A stretch of 64,000 nt of DNA from Cladorhizidae sp. MBARI D1340-BT2 (GCA_028752905.1 JAQNBH010000004.1:9242559-9306558); one strand, 5' to 3'; positions 10,501 to 23,700 are shown, counted from the first letter of the stretch. A program made the numbers and translations. Notes: a model not told the origin generated them from the sequence alone.

Positions 10501-12410
10501 GGTGTCACCCGTATCCTCCTCTGATCATAATAGTATCTTAACAGAAATAACCCTATCCTCTCCTCCCTAATAAAGAACCAAGCGTAAAATCTGGATGTAC
10601 CATCTCGCTGACTTTGACGGTGCTGCCTACTTTCCTCCTTTCCCTGAGATTAACTCCTTTCTTCAGAACTTGATTTCACCTGGAAAGCATCTAAAGATAG
10701 ATTTTCAGAAGTCATTAGCTTGTCTGTCCCCTCTAAATTTATCTCAACCGCTTCTTGCCAGCCTTGGACTGATAATAGTCTTTGACAAAAAAAAATTTTA
10801 AATGTCACAATCTCACATGCTAAAAAACTAGATTCACATACTCTTTATCTGGCTTATTGCTCATTTAGAAACATCATTACATCTACAATTAAATGCATAT
10901 TCTTCCAGTCTCTCTCATCCTCTCTCTCCAAAAAGTTTTGGTCTTTTATTCATTCCACAAGAAAAAGACCACTTTCTTACCTCCTCTTGTATCCAATGAT
11001 AACACGTTCTCCTCTAGCCATGATAAGGCTGAAATATTCTCTGAATGCTTCAATTCATGCTATCCTCCAATTGTATCTTTTCCTCTTCTTTTCCAGACTT
11101 CCCAACCATTCTGTCCTCCTGACTCTCTCTGTACTCAATCAGATGATATTGGCCTGATTTCTCATTACCCTCTTCAGCCTCTGGCTTGATCAGATATCCT
11201 CTAGAGTGCTCAAATCTACCTGCCTATCCTTAGTTGCTCCCCTTAAATATATCTTTACCTTATCCATGTCTCAAGGATATGATTGAAAAAATTCCTTGAT
11301 TGCTTCCATCCCTGAATAATCTTGACAATCCCTCTAACTACTGGCCCATTTCCTTATTCTCTATATATAGTTAGTAAGCTGCGTGAAAAGCATGTTCAAC
11401 AATATTATCTCTTCCTGTCAATTTGGTTTTCTTTCCCATCAGTCCACTTCTTCAGCTCTTCTCTTGGCCAATCGGTCCTTTCACTCTCTTCTTCAAACTA
11501 ATAAATTGGTTGGACTTGTTTTCTAGATCTCAAAAAGGCCTTTGATTCTGTTCCTCACAAAATGTTAACTGATCTTCATTCCTTCCTGCACTTCCCTCCT
11601 TAACTCATAAACTGGCTTCACTCCTATCTTTCAGCACATTCGCAACAAGTGATCACCACAGGTCCACCTCCTCACCTGTTCCTGTATCTTCGGGTGTTCC
11701 TCAAGGATCCATAATGGGTCCTCTCCTCTATATAATTTATATCAATGGAGGGTGTAATGTGCTTTTGTCTGTCTAGTCTCTCTACGCTGATGATATCCTT
11801 CTTTTTCTCCCCATCACTTCTCATTCTGATTTTCCTCCCTTTCAGAAAGACCTCAACTGTACCTCTGCCTGGCTTGCTTCCCAATCTCTCCCTCTTCATC
11901 TAATGAAGTCAAAATACAGCTTATTTCAATCTCTTCTTGCCACATCTGTGTACCTATGGTAATCTGATTGAGTTCAAGTACCTGGGAATCCTCTTTTCTT
12001 CATCTCTATCCTGGAACAAACACATTTTTTACATCTCTCCCAAGACCCGTAAATTAATTAGTCTTCTCTACCGTCATTTCTACTGCTATTCAGACACTTC
12101 CACTCTTCTTTTCCTCTACACTTCTCTTATTCATCTCCATCTGGAGTACTGTTCTTTTCTCTGCGACCCTCAATCATCCCATCTTTCTTCTCATCTTGAG
12201 AGAATACAGCATGCAAATTGTTGTAGAGACAATGGTCCTCGGATTATATATGCTTCTCTTCTCACTAAGCTTCATCTTCCATCTCTCTCCTCTTGCTGAT
12301 ATAATGCCAAACTTATCTCTTCTAACTTTATTCACAATAACATAACTTTTCCTAATCAACTTAATATGTTCCTCCGTGTATTCTTCTTATTGGCCTCTTG
12401 GCTGTTGAGT
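10490..12410 (+). pseudogene. LINE reverse transcriptase, broken
   Basis: Reading across frames gives the usual blocks: QFGFLSHQST near 11420, a KKAFDSVPHK-like block near 11530, VSSGVPQGSIMGPLLY near 11690, and the catalytic YADDILLF near 11785. The C-terminal part has FKYLGILFSSSLSWNKHI near 11968 and SLIHLHLEYCSFLCDP near 12127, which match CR1/L2-type elements. Many stops and several frameshifts separate them, so it is non-functional. Confidence 0.9.
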
Positions 12411-12420
12411 ATATAAGATG

Positions 12421-13471
12421 TTTTTACATAAAAATAATTAATTTAAAAAATTGTGTAGTGCTCTATCACCATCGATGACTTGCCAACAAATAGCTAGGGC
12501 AGTGCTCAGGAGAATGCATGCAAGAAGTGCTAAGGAAAGAAGTCATCATGCGATCCTTGACGAGTAATAGTACGGCTATGATGTAGTAGAGGCATCAATG
12601 CTCATGAGAAGCCGCACACAGCCTGAGGATTAAGGTGCAACATGTGGAGCTCAGCTATTTGGTGCCTAGGTCAAGCTTCAAGTGGAGCAAAGCTAATACA
12701 TTATGGACTCATTTTATATTTGGGGACTTCTATCCATCATGTAAACAGTACTCACTGACGTTCTGAAATCTTCGACCAAGTAAAAAAGGAAGTGCAAAAA
12801 AGACAACATAAAAATAAAAAAATTGTAAGAGGACACAATGAAATGTGCCAAAATATTGGCATTGGCAAGGGTTCTCCCTGTATTAAGCTATATTACCTAC
12901 ACTGATATAAATGGTTTGTGGGCTGGTGCTTTTTTTATTGGAAGTTGTGGTTTCAAATTTCCTTCTGTGTTGTTGACATAAACATAATTATTTGTACTGT
13001 CTCTTATTCACTATCAACCCGATAATCAGTGAGCATATCAGTGAACATGTAATAATATATCAGTGAACTATATAGTTAGTGTAATAATATATTAGCGAGC
13101 AATTGTCAGGAGAACTCCTGACCCGAGAAGGAGGAGCCACCTCACCCCCCCTACATTACTAAATGGTAAAGGGTCGTCTAATTTTTTTAATTTTTTTACT
13201 ACAGACACGTGGTAAGAATTTCCATTGCAAGTTTAACACGTGCTAGGCAGGCTTCCAGCCAGTGCGCGTCTCGCTGTGATAGCTCGTGCGCAAGTGGCTG
13301 GCTCGAGTTTTGAATCGTCCAGACGGATTGTTGGAACAAAATTGCTAGAAATATTAACATAACAAAACATGCACAAATTTAACTCCTGGAAATCAGAGGA
13401 GGTTGGCCGTTGCGTTTACAAATTGCCACCTCAACCAATCAGGTAAACGAACATACCCTTGTGAAGATGGG
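12421..13471. other. Intergenic; short AT-rich direct repeats
   Basis: No coding similarity was seen. Near 13025-13100 an imperfect unit containing ATCAGTGAAC and GTAATAATATAT is repeated two to three times. The last few hundred bases before 13472 would hold the promoter and 5' UTR of the next gene; I could not define a core promoter. Confidence 0.5.
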
Positions 13472-13858
13472 ATGACTATTGAAGACTGTACCAGAGATAT
13501 GGATGTAATGGCCTTCCAAGCTTATACCGAGTTCTTCATACACTCTATGACCATGTGTTTCTTTGTTGTGAATGAAGTATGGCAGAGTGAAGTATTTTTA
13601 CTAGTAAGCACGATACTCCACATTACCTCAACTCTGCGAAGTTCGTTTGAAGGTGTAAACTACGGCATGTCTCTCCTCTTAGTGATTATGGTGGATTGGA
13701 TTACAATTGCTATCGGATTAGTGGCTGGCATAGTCGTTTATTTCTTGCCACACAGCAGGTTTTTGATGTCAAGTATCTTCATTGGAGTAGAGGTGCTGGT
13801 GAGGTTGGCCTACATGAACATGCACCAATGGAATGATGAAACGCCAGCTAAGTATGTG
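13472..13858 (+). CDS. Membrane protein exon 1
   Basis: It has 129 codons and ends in phase 0 at AAGTATGTG|GTGAGT. It encodes the first four hydrophobic segments. The frame reads on past the donor into intron sequence and stops near 13927. Confidence 0.72.
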
Positions 13859-15793
13859 GTGAGTGAGTATTGTTACAATCTCTTATTTTTTGTTATTTTC
13901 TGGGGTAGGGGGGATTTCTCTTGGTAATAACTGGGTTCAGCCTCTTGATGGATCTGAAGTGTAGTAGCTACACCACCAGAGGCAGGAGAGGCCAGTTGCA
14001 CTTGTATACGTTTAACAATTGCATTGGATATGAAAGTTAGGTTGTTAAATTATCCATGTTAGAGGGACCCCAAGTTTGGGGTATTTATCGTGGGCTTGCT
14101 TGTGCAACTGATTTTGAGTGGGTGAGCAGAAGTATGCACAAGGCATGGGGAACAGAAGTGTGTGTGAGTGTGTGTCTTTTTGATCTGAAGTTCTTCCATA
14201 CTTTACTTGATGGCTAAATGCACACACACTTTTATTGTGTTATAACTCTCTGTGTGTTTATGTATAGTATAAGTGTACATATATAGTGTTATAACTATAT
14301 ATGTATATATATATATTTATATATATATATATATAGTGCTACTATTAGACACTATCTCTGTGTGATTATAATTATATATATATATATATGATCATGTTGT
14401 CAGGTGGGATTGCGTGCATATTTGGTGTGGAGCCGCATTGCTTCTCTTTTCCTGGCCATGTATATCTACATGAGGAAGAGCTACCTGCTCAGGAAAGAAA
14501 AACAAAGACAACAACTCCAACTTGATGATATTCAAACTACTGTTGAGAATCTGGCTAAGTTCCTGCAGACACACTCACCCATTGTTCAGTCTTCACCTGT
14601 GTCCTCTCCCTCTCCAGCTTCCATGTGGAAGATACAGCACTACTGTAAGCTATACTTCTACATGCTAGAACTGAGTACAACATTCATACAACACATGCAC
14701 ATGCTAGTTGTGTGGGGTATAATCTGTTGTGCACAAGTGTGTTGTGTCCTTGCTTTGCACAAGTCCACGCAACAATTGATATATATATTTTTAGTCTAAT
14801 CAATGATTTTGTCCCTCCCCCACCACTAGAGTTCTTAGGTTTTGGTGAGTAAAGGGTGGTTTTGGAGCCCCAAAAAATGAAGGCCCTAAAATGCCAGTTG
14901 TTTTTCCAGTAAGTAATATTATACTACTATGCAAATGGTCAGTGTTTTCAAGTCAAGTCCTCATTTTGCCTGTATTGCTTACCCTCAGTGAGAGGCCTTC
15001 CAACCCACAAGCAGGGCCAGCTAATATCGAGGCCGCTCCATAAAGAAATAAGCAATGGGTGGACATCGCCTCAGCGAAGGCAGGAGAGATGGAGTGAGGA
15101 GCAGGGTGAGTGGAGATCATAATAAATGTGTCTGTGTGCATGTGTAGCTTACTATGTCACACCTGCTTGAATAGGCAAATTTTGTGTTAAATTTGAGTAA
15201 CCAAATTAAGTTGATTATTGAGCGCCCGTTGTATTCTACAATGTCAACTGAGAGTTCACTGGGAGTAGGAAATGTTTAAAGTTATTATTTCTCAATTAAT
15301 TTCCAAAATCAAAGTTTGTTGAAACACCGATGCAAAATGGAACCATGTCTCTCAGGTCATGGTTTGCTGCTCTAAAGTGTCAGGGAAGATGGGGTAATGG
15401 TGTTGGGGTAGATGGGGTAATGGTGTCAAAGAAGATGGGTAATGGTGTCAAGGAAAATGCTGCAATATGTAGGAGCTGTTCTTAATTGAATTGAGTGGGT
15501 TTCATATTCTATTTTATGGGGTGCCATACCTAATGTAAATTAAGTTAGTGTTGGAGAGCATTCTGTTTGGCAGCTAGACAACTTCTAGTCTGCCCCACTC
15601 CCATACCTACCGACACATCTCTTTTTCAAATTATGATGTTCTGATGATGATTGGATATGTAGTGATTATCTTGCATCTTACAGGGTTTCTGGAGCAGACC
15701 CAACTCACTTGTGTGGGCACTCATGACACAACTGGTTGGGAGCTCCAGTCCATCAGATCCAGAGGCTCCTCTGTGAGAAGGTTATCGATACAG
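13472..15793 (+). CDS. Multi-pass membrane protein of unknown family (three exons, 3' end unresolved)
   Basis: Exons 13472-13858, 14404-14644 and 15684-15793 join at GT-AG sites with matching phases (0, then 1) to give 246 residues without a stop. The start is the first in-frame ATG after a stop near 13355; its context begins MTIEDCTRDMD. Hydrophobic stretches lie at about residues 21-34, 41-54, 66-92, 97-114 and 134-152. A basic, Gln-rich and probably coiled-coil tail follows (YMRKSYLLRKEKQRQQLQLD, about 152-185), then a Ser/Pro linker. This suggests a membrane protein with a cytosolic C-terminus. I do not recognise the family. The frame is still open at 15793; unspliced it stops after about five more codons, and candidate last exons near 16360-16665 could not be fixed. 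An exon-2 fragment recurs at 18.59 kb. Confidence 0.7.
14290..14395. repeat. TA-rich microsatellite in intron 1
   Basis: Interrupted TA/TATATG runs lie just upstream of the exon 2 acceptor. Confidence 0.8.
14404..14644 (+). CDS. Membrane protein exon 2
   Basis: The acceptor is TTGTCAG after a TA-rich tract; the donor is CACTACT|GTAAGC, phase 1. It encodes the last hydrophobic segment, the basic coiled-coil-like stretch and a Ser/Pro-rich linker. Confidence 0.72.
15205..15265 (-). repeat. Truncated end of the fold-back repeat family
   Basis: AAGTTGATTATTGAG is followed by TGTCAACTGAGAGTTCACTG. These match, in reverse orientation and with small changes, the outer sequences of the fold-back elements at 37981 and 38839. 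The core is missing. Confidence 0.65.
15684..15793 (+). CDS. Membrane protein exon 3
   Basis: The acceptor is CTTACAG|GG, whose phase matches exon 2, and the donor is ATACAG|GTAACG, phase 0. It encodes WFLEQTQLTCVGTHDTTGW and a basic tail ending VRRLSIQ. Confidence 0.62.
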
Positions 15794-15894
15794 GTAACGA
15801 CATTGTGATTAAATGTCCAAACACTATATGTGTGTCTTACATAAATATACAATAATCTTAAACCAATGTTCATATTAGAGCTGTACCCTTAAAG

Positions 15895-15950
15895 TGTGTG
15901 TGTGCGTGTGGTGTGTGTGTGTGGGGGGGGGGGGGGGGGGGGGGGGGGGG
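15895..15950. repeat. GT microsatellite plus 28-base poly(G) run
   Basis: Alternating GT leads into an unbroken G run at 15923-15950. Such runs are prone to length errors in sequencing. Confidence 0.9.
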
Positions 15951-18580
15951 TTGGTGTGGCTAAAAGAATATTTAAGTTTATATTGCAGTGCATGGCCGGA
16001 TATTGTACATTCAACTGTAAAAAAATGAATGGTCTCCTTCAGTTTACATTAACAACAAATGGGTAGTCATGGTGTAGAAGAAACTCATTGAGTGATGAGA
16101 ACTGGTTGCATTGAGTGGTAGCTATATATCAGGGCAAGGATGCAAGTGTTTCATTATACATAGGTAGCTACTTAGTTGCTCAGCATGGAGCTGGATACAT
16201 CATGCGTGGCTATAAGGGACATGATGATTCTTTACATGCATTCTCTACAAAATTATATTGGTATGAAAATTCATGTGCTTTAGTAAGAGTGAAATCAAGA
16301 GATATAGATCTCTAGAAACAGCAACTAATTATCTCTCTCCCTCTCATTTAAACCTTCTTCCTCACTGTACTAAGAACCAAACTTCTAGTGAGTATATCGG
16401 ATGAGGAAGGTAAGTTGCTTATGTCCTATATATAAAGATTGCAAAGCTGACAAGTGGTTCACAGAAAGATGGACACCCAACAGAGAGCCTAGCTAATAAA
16501 ATTAGACTTGCACACATTCCGCTAAAGAACCTAGTGTCGTTCTGAGGCAGCACACATTTCCTAAATGCAAACTTGAATCGCACTTCTGTATATTATTCTA
16601 GGCCCCACCCTTATCCTGCCACAGCTACAAGCTCCGCCCCAGAACCTCCCATCTACGACTGGTAAGGAGGCATGCATGAATTGTGGGGTGTGGTTGAACT
16701 TGTAGCCATGACGTAAGAGTCGACTGTAGAATGGAGTTGCTTAATGCATGTAAGCTGTACAGTGTATGTGTTCCAACTCTCCTTTGAGTATTCTGGACAG
16801 TCGACCACTCCTCTCAAATTTCAAGTATATACACACCCACACACACCACACACACATGCACACACACACCTTACATTCACTGCTGTTGAAAAAGATTAAT
16901 TGAACCTGCCAGCCTTCCTGTGAGTGTATAGTTTAAAGGCGATTATACCACAATTTAATTTCATTTTATTTTTATATATAACGTTTTTTGTTATATATAC
17001 ATATCTAGCAGATATTTCCAAAGTTTTAGAGGCATTGCGTGCTCACATTTCAAACTTATGGTGAACAAAGAGGTAAGTCATATAATGGCTACCGTGTACA
17101 CCATGAAGCTCATTTCTTGCTGAGAGGAAGTAATCTTCACAGAGTCTATTCATGACTGTTGTGCTGTGGCCCTGAATATGTTGCTCCATTGACTTGGCCA
17201 CTTCCTATTCTAGTTGGAATCTTGGTGGGCATGAGGTCTTCTCAAGTTGCCAATATCATGCAAACTCATTACCCCAACTTTGATGGCTCATGGAAATCTA
17301 TGTTTTAGATTTCAATGACAACATAACTTTGGCATTAGTTGATTCAATTTTATTGTTTCTCATATTGTTTGAGAGTTCCTTAATTTAGTGCTCTGTGATG
17401 TGGACGTGTCAGATTAATTTTTTACTGCAAGCATTGCCAAGTTATGTTCAGTAAAAGAGATCACCTTTGGCTCTTAATTGATAATAAACTTGGCTTGTAG
17501 AGCAACAAAGTGTTTCAGGGAAAGGCGGAAATTATAAGAAAATGTGTCTGCAGAGAGATATTCAACATGTCAGTGGAACACACAGAATAGCAATGTGCTG
17601 CAAACATTACCTGCACTGAGGAAAGGGGAAAATGTTATGGCGATTACAAATATGCTCCCATCTTTTTGTGGTTAGAGGTATATCCACCCCCCTTAATAAC
17701 ATGAAACAGTTTTTGTCAATTTTTATGCCATCAAATTACTGCTGTCAAATTACTGCTGCAATTTCTCTCTCTTTGCTCATTCCAGGACTCCAAGTTCCAC
17801 ACCAAGGCTTAATCAATAAACACTCATAACATTTTTAATTATTGTTTTATATTGTTATTATTGTCTGCACTGCACTATATAGTCATTATTTTCATGTCCA
17901 TATATACTAGCATACATATATATATACCTTCACTCAGTAGTAGTAATGTTTTCAAGCTTGAGCACTGGTGGGTGGACACTTGGCCAATATGAGGACGCCA
18001 TGTCCCCGAGTATTTTGTAGGCGATGGTGAAGAGTGGATTTGGACAAGCAAAAGGCAAATAGTGCAAAGTAAAGGTTTGGGGAACACTAGACAATTTCGA
18101 GTAGGTAATGGCAATTTTGATACATGTGTCTGCTATACGATCCATGTGGCAAGTGCTTTCTCCAAACATGCTGATGCATGGCTAATGTGTCCATTTTAAA
18201 CGGGCACGATTCCCTCCATTTCCCAGAAGTCTCCATTACTATTACAGTGTCCTTATAAGTGCAGATGAGGGCCAATTGCAGCAAGAACATTAACAGTTCT
18301 GCTGCACAGGCCAGTAGGTGTAGGCTTTATATACTAGGGCAGGCGCACTGTGCGTTGGTGTATGGGCATAGGAAATTCTGAAATGCATGATATTACCTGG
18401 CGTGGGAGTACAGAACTTTGGAATTCGTGGGTCTCGTGATCGATGTGCAAGACTTCATCTCTAGATTTTAAAAAATTGTCAATTGATTTAGTATTGGAAA
18501 TGTCTAATGGGAAAGCCACCAACTGTCATGTCTTGCTCTGAGGAACGTTGCGAATGGTGACCAGAATTATTTCCATGCCA
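15951..18580. other. No confident gene; possible last exon(s) of the membrane protein gene
   Basis: Splice-like islands near 16354-16410 (before GAGGAAG|GTAAGT) and 16600-16665 (after ATTCTAG, ending in CCTCCCATCTACGACTGG then TAA) could be terminal exons, but no junction keeps the exon 3 phase cleanly. Minus-strand open frames at 17875-18522 have no motif I recognise. A CA-rich stretch lies near 16830-16872. Confidence 0.45.
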
Positions 18581-18584
18581 TTCA

Positions 18585-18670
18585 GTTTGTATCTATATAC
18601 ATGAGGAAGAGATACTTGCTGGGGAAAGAAATGCAAATATGTCAACTGCAACTAAATTTATTACATCCAT
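18585..18670 (+). pseudogene. Duplicated fragment of membrane protein exon 2
   Basis: The frame reads SIYMRKRYLLGKEMQICQLQ, close to IYMRKSYLLRKEKQRQQLQ of exon 2 at about 14460-14525. Upstream, a weaker match includes TTGCGAATGGTGACC. Similarity ends about 25 codons in, and no neighbouring exons are evident. It is probably a partial duplication or the relic of a paralogue. Confidence 0.65.
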
Positions 18671-20415
18671 TGCAGTGTGGTCTCGTGCAAAAGCAGCTCG
18701 AGACACAACAAACACGTGCACATCAGATGGTTGACACATATATAGTGTGGCTGAGGAATATATATCCTAATGCTATTTACTGCTTATTGGTATGTTAGAA
18801 TCCGAACCAGCGATGTCAGTTCTTCGTTTAAATATTCCATGTGCAGATCTGGGCCACATTATTCCCAGGTTGTCCATGAGTGTTAATTGTCGACTTCAAG
18901 CGAGCTGCATGGCCATTCTGGGAGAAAGGAGAAAGTGGCACTGAGCAAAGCCTCTATTAATTAAATTACTACTTTGAAGTGAGTGAAGAAGAAAATACTT
19001 CCATGGGAACAGACTTCAGTAGCTAATCCAGAAAATGGAAGGTAAGGAGGTACTGCACATCCATCTTACATCTAAGCATTGGCACTTCAATCCAAATATA
19101 GGGCTGGAGCCACCCAGTTTCTGTCCTTACTCCTAACACTATACATGTGTAAGTATAACCATCATTATCTGGCTGGTATGTTAGTGTGCTCATTGGGGGG
19201 TACTGTAGCACTCCTATCATTTGAAAATGGAGGACAAAAACAATGTTGACTTTGGCAGCTTCTCAGTATCCTAAATGCTAATAAACAGCAACCCCCTCCC
19301 CCCCTAAAAAAACACTGTAAAAACATGACAAATTCATTTTTTATCTATCTACTCTTTCAGACATCATTTGCATACGGTAAGCCCATTCCTCAATACTAGA
19401 AGACTTCAAAACTTTGCAGAACTCGTCTGGCACTCCAAATCTGCTAAATGGTCATCAATACAATAAACACACTTGTGCAATACACGGCATGCTCTACTCA
19501 AGTAAGTTGCGCAGCTATACGAAAAAACCATCAACTCTTCCAGTGCTGAGCTCTGCTGTTTAGTTTGTGGAGCTTTCATTCTTTGGAAGCTGTTCAAGTC
19601 CAAAAGAGACTGTAGCTGGTCCTCTACCAAAACATCTGCTGCTTAGTTGGTAGAGGTCTCCAGTGCAGCTCTTACAACCCAAGACCTTGAGAAGTAGGCA
19701 ATAACTAATATGGGCATAGTCAACAGTGGCAACAATATATGGCATGTGCTGATATGTCCTGTAAAACACCAAAGATCTGAGCAGGACTGGATGTCCTCCA
19801 CCGCTACAGAAACAAAACGAACAAGCGAGGAATTTTTTAGTTACACGATCCTTTACCCATTTAATCAAATGTTATCCACGGGTTTGGGAGCATGTACTAT
19901 TGTCATCCTTTTGCATGAAACTCCTTGCAAAAATCATCAGTTTCGCAGAATGGTTGCTGTCTCCATGACTCGTCTCATTTCTATTTTTAACAGGCCAATC
20001 CATTTTTGGTTTGTGTGCGGATGGTGAAGGAGCTTTTCTTGTCTCGAGTTCAGGGTCCTGGATGATGTGAAAGATGCCCCCCCCCTACCCCCTAACAATA
20101 TGCAGAACAAAGACAAAGACAAGTGTAGTACGTATTAAGCTACAACAACAATGTGGACCCTTTACCATAAGTTAAGTAGAGGCCCAAAAGAAAGGATACT
20201 TTACCATAGTGAAAGACCCACAAATAGAGATAACCCTTTACCATAAAAGTCTGCTGTATACATTAATTAAGAGAGCAGGTAATGATAAAGCAATGATATA
20301 AGGAACTAAGGACAACCTTAAGAAGAAAATATATATTTTAATTCTCTTAATTATTACAGAGTAACAACAACAAATTTGGGGCATAAGACAATGTTGACAA
20401 TGACCAAGTGACAAC
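18671..20415. other. No recognisable gene
   Basis: Open frames on both strands near 19400-20027 overlap and lack motifs. CTTTACCATA occurs three times between 20160 and 20245. This interval lies downstream of the stop codon of the minus-strand gene, and part may be its 3' flank. Confidence 0.5.
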
Positions 20416-20510
20416 AAGAAACAATCCAGCAACACATACAAAAAACAATCCAGCAACAAATACAAAGAAACAATCCAGCAACAAATACAAGAAACAATCC
20501 AGCAAGACAT
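20416..20510. repeat. Short tandem repeat, about 24 bp, four copies
   Basis: AACAATCCAGCAA followed by an A/C-rich spacer recurs four times. It lies about 110 bp beyond the minus-strand stop codon and may fall in that gene's 3' UTR. Confidence 0.8.
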
Positions 20511-20619
20511 GACTGGATAGCGATTGCAACATTAATTACTTGATGATTATAGTGTTAATGACTGTCATGAAGACATGAATATTGTGTGCACATGTATGCA
20601 TTATGATATCAATTCACAC

Positions 20620-20799
20620 TTATTCTTGCTTGAAGCCAAGCACACGTTGCTCTGGCTTGAAGGTAACGTACGGGTCGCTCATCTTGGGAGCAACGCGGAG
20701 GTACATGCTACGATGGGCACTGGCCACCACGTCCTTGGTCACCGGAAGGCCGGTGTTCATCCACTGCACCTCCCATCCATCATTCGTCACTTGAGGAAG
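20620..20799 (-). CDS. 727-aa gene exon 8 (last)
   Basis: The acceptor is CTTTTGCAG|CTTC. It has 59 codons and a TAA stop, encoding GWEVQWMNTGLPVTKDVV and a C-terminus ending YVTFKPEQRVLGFKQE. No clear AATAAA was found in the first 100 bases beyond the stop. Confidence 0.86.
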   Translation of the reverse strand, partial: LPQVTNDGWEVQWMNTGLPVTKDVVASAHRSMYLRVAPKMSDPYVTFKPEQRVLGFKQE

Positions 20800-23700
20800 C
20801 TGCAAAAGTACGAGATGCCATGTCACCACCGCAATTAGAGTTCATTTTATGACCCTTTACCACACAAGTGGGAAAAGTCGTAACAGGCACGCTCTCACTC
20901 AAATCCCGCCACAGAGTAGCACGGGCTCCCGACATGCCTCAGGGTCCTGCTCCAGGAAATATTTTTATATATAGTTTGTCTAAGATGGTTAGGAGATGGG
21001 ATTTTGGTTACATTAAAGGTTTCAAACTCCTTGAGGGTCGGTAACCTTGACTTTGTGTGTGTGCGCATGTGAGGGTGGGAGGGTGGAGGGTGGGACTTCT
21101 CCCAACCACCCTCATCTCCCCTCCCCAGCACCTCATGAACACATATTACTACATGTATATACACACTTCACATGGGGAGTGGATGCCTGGGATATTCTTC
21201 CCACCCCCCCAACCAATTTTTTTTAAATCACAATGTTGAATATTTGTGTTAGGTTAGAATACTTAACACTATCAGACTCGCATTACTATTGTAGCCCATT
21301 AAGTTCAGATTTGGAATCTGAGTTACAATCAGTAACGAGATCCTCGACAAATTTCAATCCACTATTGAATCAGAATTAATCTCAGAGAAGATCAGAACCC
21401 CAGACCTCTCCTCTCTTCCCTGCATATATCTTCCCCGCATAAGCAGTACATGTCCCCCGTTACCTCCCCCCCCCCCCTCCCCCAAGAAAAGAAAAAACTG
21501 GCAAGGGTCATCGTCCATACAAGACCACTCCATGCCGAGCCGGCTTCTTCTTTCTCCCTCGACAGCTGGAACTCACCATGTGCTCAAAATGAGAGAGCAC
21601 CTTGCAGAGAGGCTCATGCTCAATGCAGTAGACATAGTGGATGATGGTGATGATCTCCACTTCTAACCTGCAGAGACGCCGCTCCCCCAAGATGCGGGCC
21701 AGCTCCGCCATGCGATACACGCTCGTCGGGTCGACAACCACAGCCTCAAACGACAGGAGCAGCTGCTTCACGTCAGGCGAGACCTGAGTGCACAGGAAAC
21801 ACGTGGGGACAGGAAGAGAGGAGACAGGAAGTAGGACAGCAAAGCAGGAAGTAAAGGAGGTGACAAAATCCAGAACCACTTTCGAGGACTTGACATGTGA
21901 AATGACAATGCAAGGACGGCAAGTAGCCCCTCCCCACATTCTCAGCCCATCCTCACTATCTCCCCCAACCTCCCAACCTTCTTCTCCCCCTTCCTCACTT
22001 TTTCCTGCCCCTCCCCCAACAGGGGTATCCCATCTCTCTCCCTTTTCCCCTTGGGATTAATCATTTCTCTGCTAATAGTATCAGTGATGGATGCCATACT
22101 ACTCACCCAGGCCACTTCAAGTGTGACTCATCAACCGACCTACACTCAGATGAAAGGGCTGGATTAGATTAGTGCTTGGGATCTCTCAGTATGGTCTTCC
22201 CCTTAGTGGCTCAATCTGGGCTCTACACGGAGTCTACTATCATCTAGTGCTTAATGACGGGGACATACCCATGAGGAGGCGTGTTTGATGAATGGCTGGA
22301 GGACACTCTTATAGATCTCGTACAGAGCCTTGACATCTTCAATACGAGGGTCAAAGGTCGAGTTGCCCTTTACACCCTGCAAATGATCATATGAACAATC
22401 CATAAATTCTATGACTAAGCAACTCCAGAACTACAGGCAGCCATTGCAGCACAACTGAGAGCTACAGGCCGCCATTGCAGCACAACTGAGAGCTACAGGC
22501 AGCCATTGCTGCACAACTGAGAGCTACAGGCAGCCATTGCAGCACAACTGCAGAGCTATGGGAAGCCATTGCAGCACAACTGAGAGCTACAGGCAGCCAT
22601 TGCAGCACAACTGCAGAGCTACAGGCAGCCATTGCAGCACAACTGAGAGCTACAGGCAGCCATTGCAGCACAACTGAAGAGCTACAGGCGGCCATTGCAG
22701 CACAACTGCAGAGCTACAGGCAGCCATTGCAGCACAACTGAGAGCTACAGGCAGCCATTGCAGCACAACTGCAGAGCTACAGGCAGCCATTGCAGCACAA
22801 CTGCAGAGCTACAGGCAGCCATTGCAGCACAACTGAAGAGCTACAGGCGGCCATTGCAGCACAACTGCAGAGCTATGGCAACCATTGCAGCACAACTGAG
22901 AGCTACAGGCAGCCATTGCAGCACAACTGCAGAGCTACAGGCAGCCATTGCAGCACAACTGAAGAGCTACAGAGGGCGGCCATTGCAGACAACTGCAGAG
23001 CTACAGGCAGCCATTGCAGCACAACTGTAGAGCTACCGAGGGCGGCCATTGCAGCACAACTGCAGAGCTACAGGCAGCCATTGCAGCACAACTGCAGAGC
23101 TATGGCAACCATTGCAGCACAACTGAGAGCTACAGGCAGCCATTGCAGCACAACTGAGAGCTACAGTCAGCCATTGCAGCACAACTGAAGAGCTACAGGT
23201 AGCCATTGCAGCACAACTGAAGAGCTACAGGCGGCCATTGCAGCACAACTGCAGAGCTATGGCAACCATTGCAGCACAACTGCAGAGCTACCGAGGGCAA
23301 CCATTGCAGCACAACTGAGAGCTACAGGCAGCACAACTGCAGAGCTACAGGCAGCCATTGCAGCACAACTGAAGAGCTACAGAGGGCGGCCATTGCAGAC
23401 AACTGCAGAGCTACAGGCAGCCATTGCAGCACAACTGTAGAGCTACCGAGGGCGGCCATTGCAGCACAACTGCAGAGCTACAGGCAGCCATTGCAGCACA
23501 ACTGCAGAGCTACAGGTAGCCATTGCAGCACAACTGAAGAGCTACAGGTGGCCATTGCAGCACAACTGCAGAGCTATGGCAACCATTGCAGCACAACTGA
23601 GAGCTACAGGCAACCATTGCAGCACAACTGAGAGCTACAGGCAGCCATTGCAGCACAACTGCAGAGCTATGGGAAGCCATTGCAGCACAACTGAGAGCTA

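Larger units (their letters stand above)
6340..12420 (+). mobile_element. Dead CR1/L2-like LINE, interrupted by a hAT transposon
   Basis: Two plus-strand halves (6340-7047 and 10013-12420) carry an AP-endonuclease remnant and a reverse-transcriptase remnant in the order expected for a non-LTR retrotransposon. The gap between them is exactly filled by the hAT element at 7048-10012. Both halves have many stops and frameshifts, so this is an old copy. A tandem array of roughly 90-bp units lies between the domains on both sides of the hAT. Ends are approximate: no poly(A) or terminal repeat defines the 3' end. Confidence 0.85.

Noticed and set aside
17875..18522. Minus-strand gene
   Set aside because: Several short overlapping frames with no motif and no consistent splice sites.
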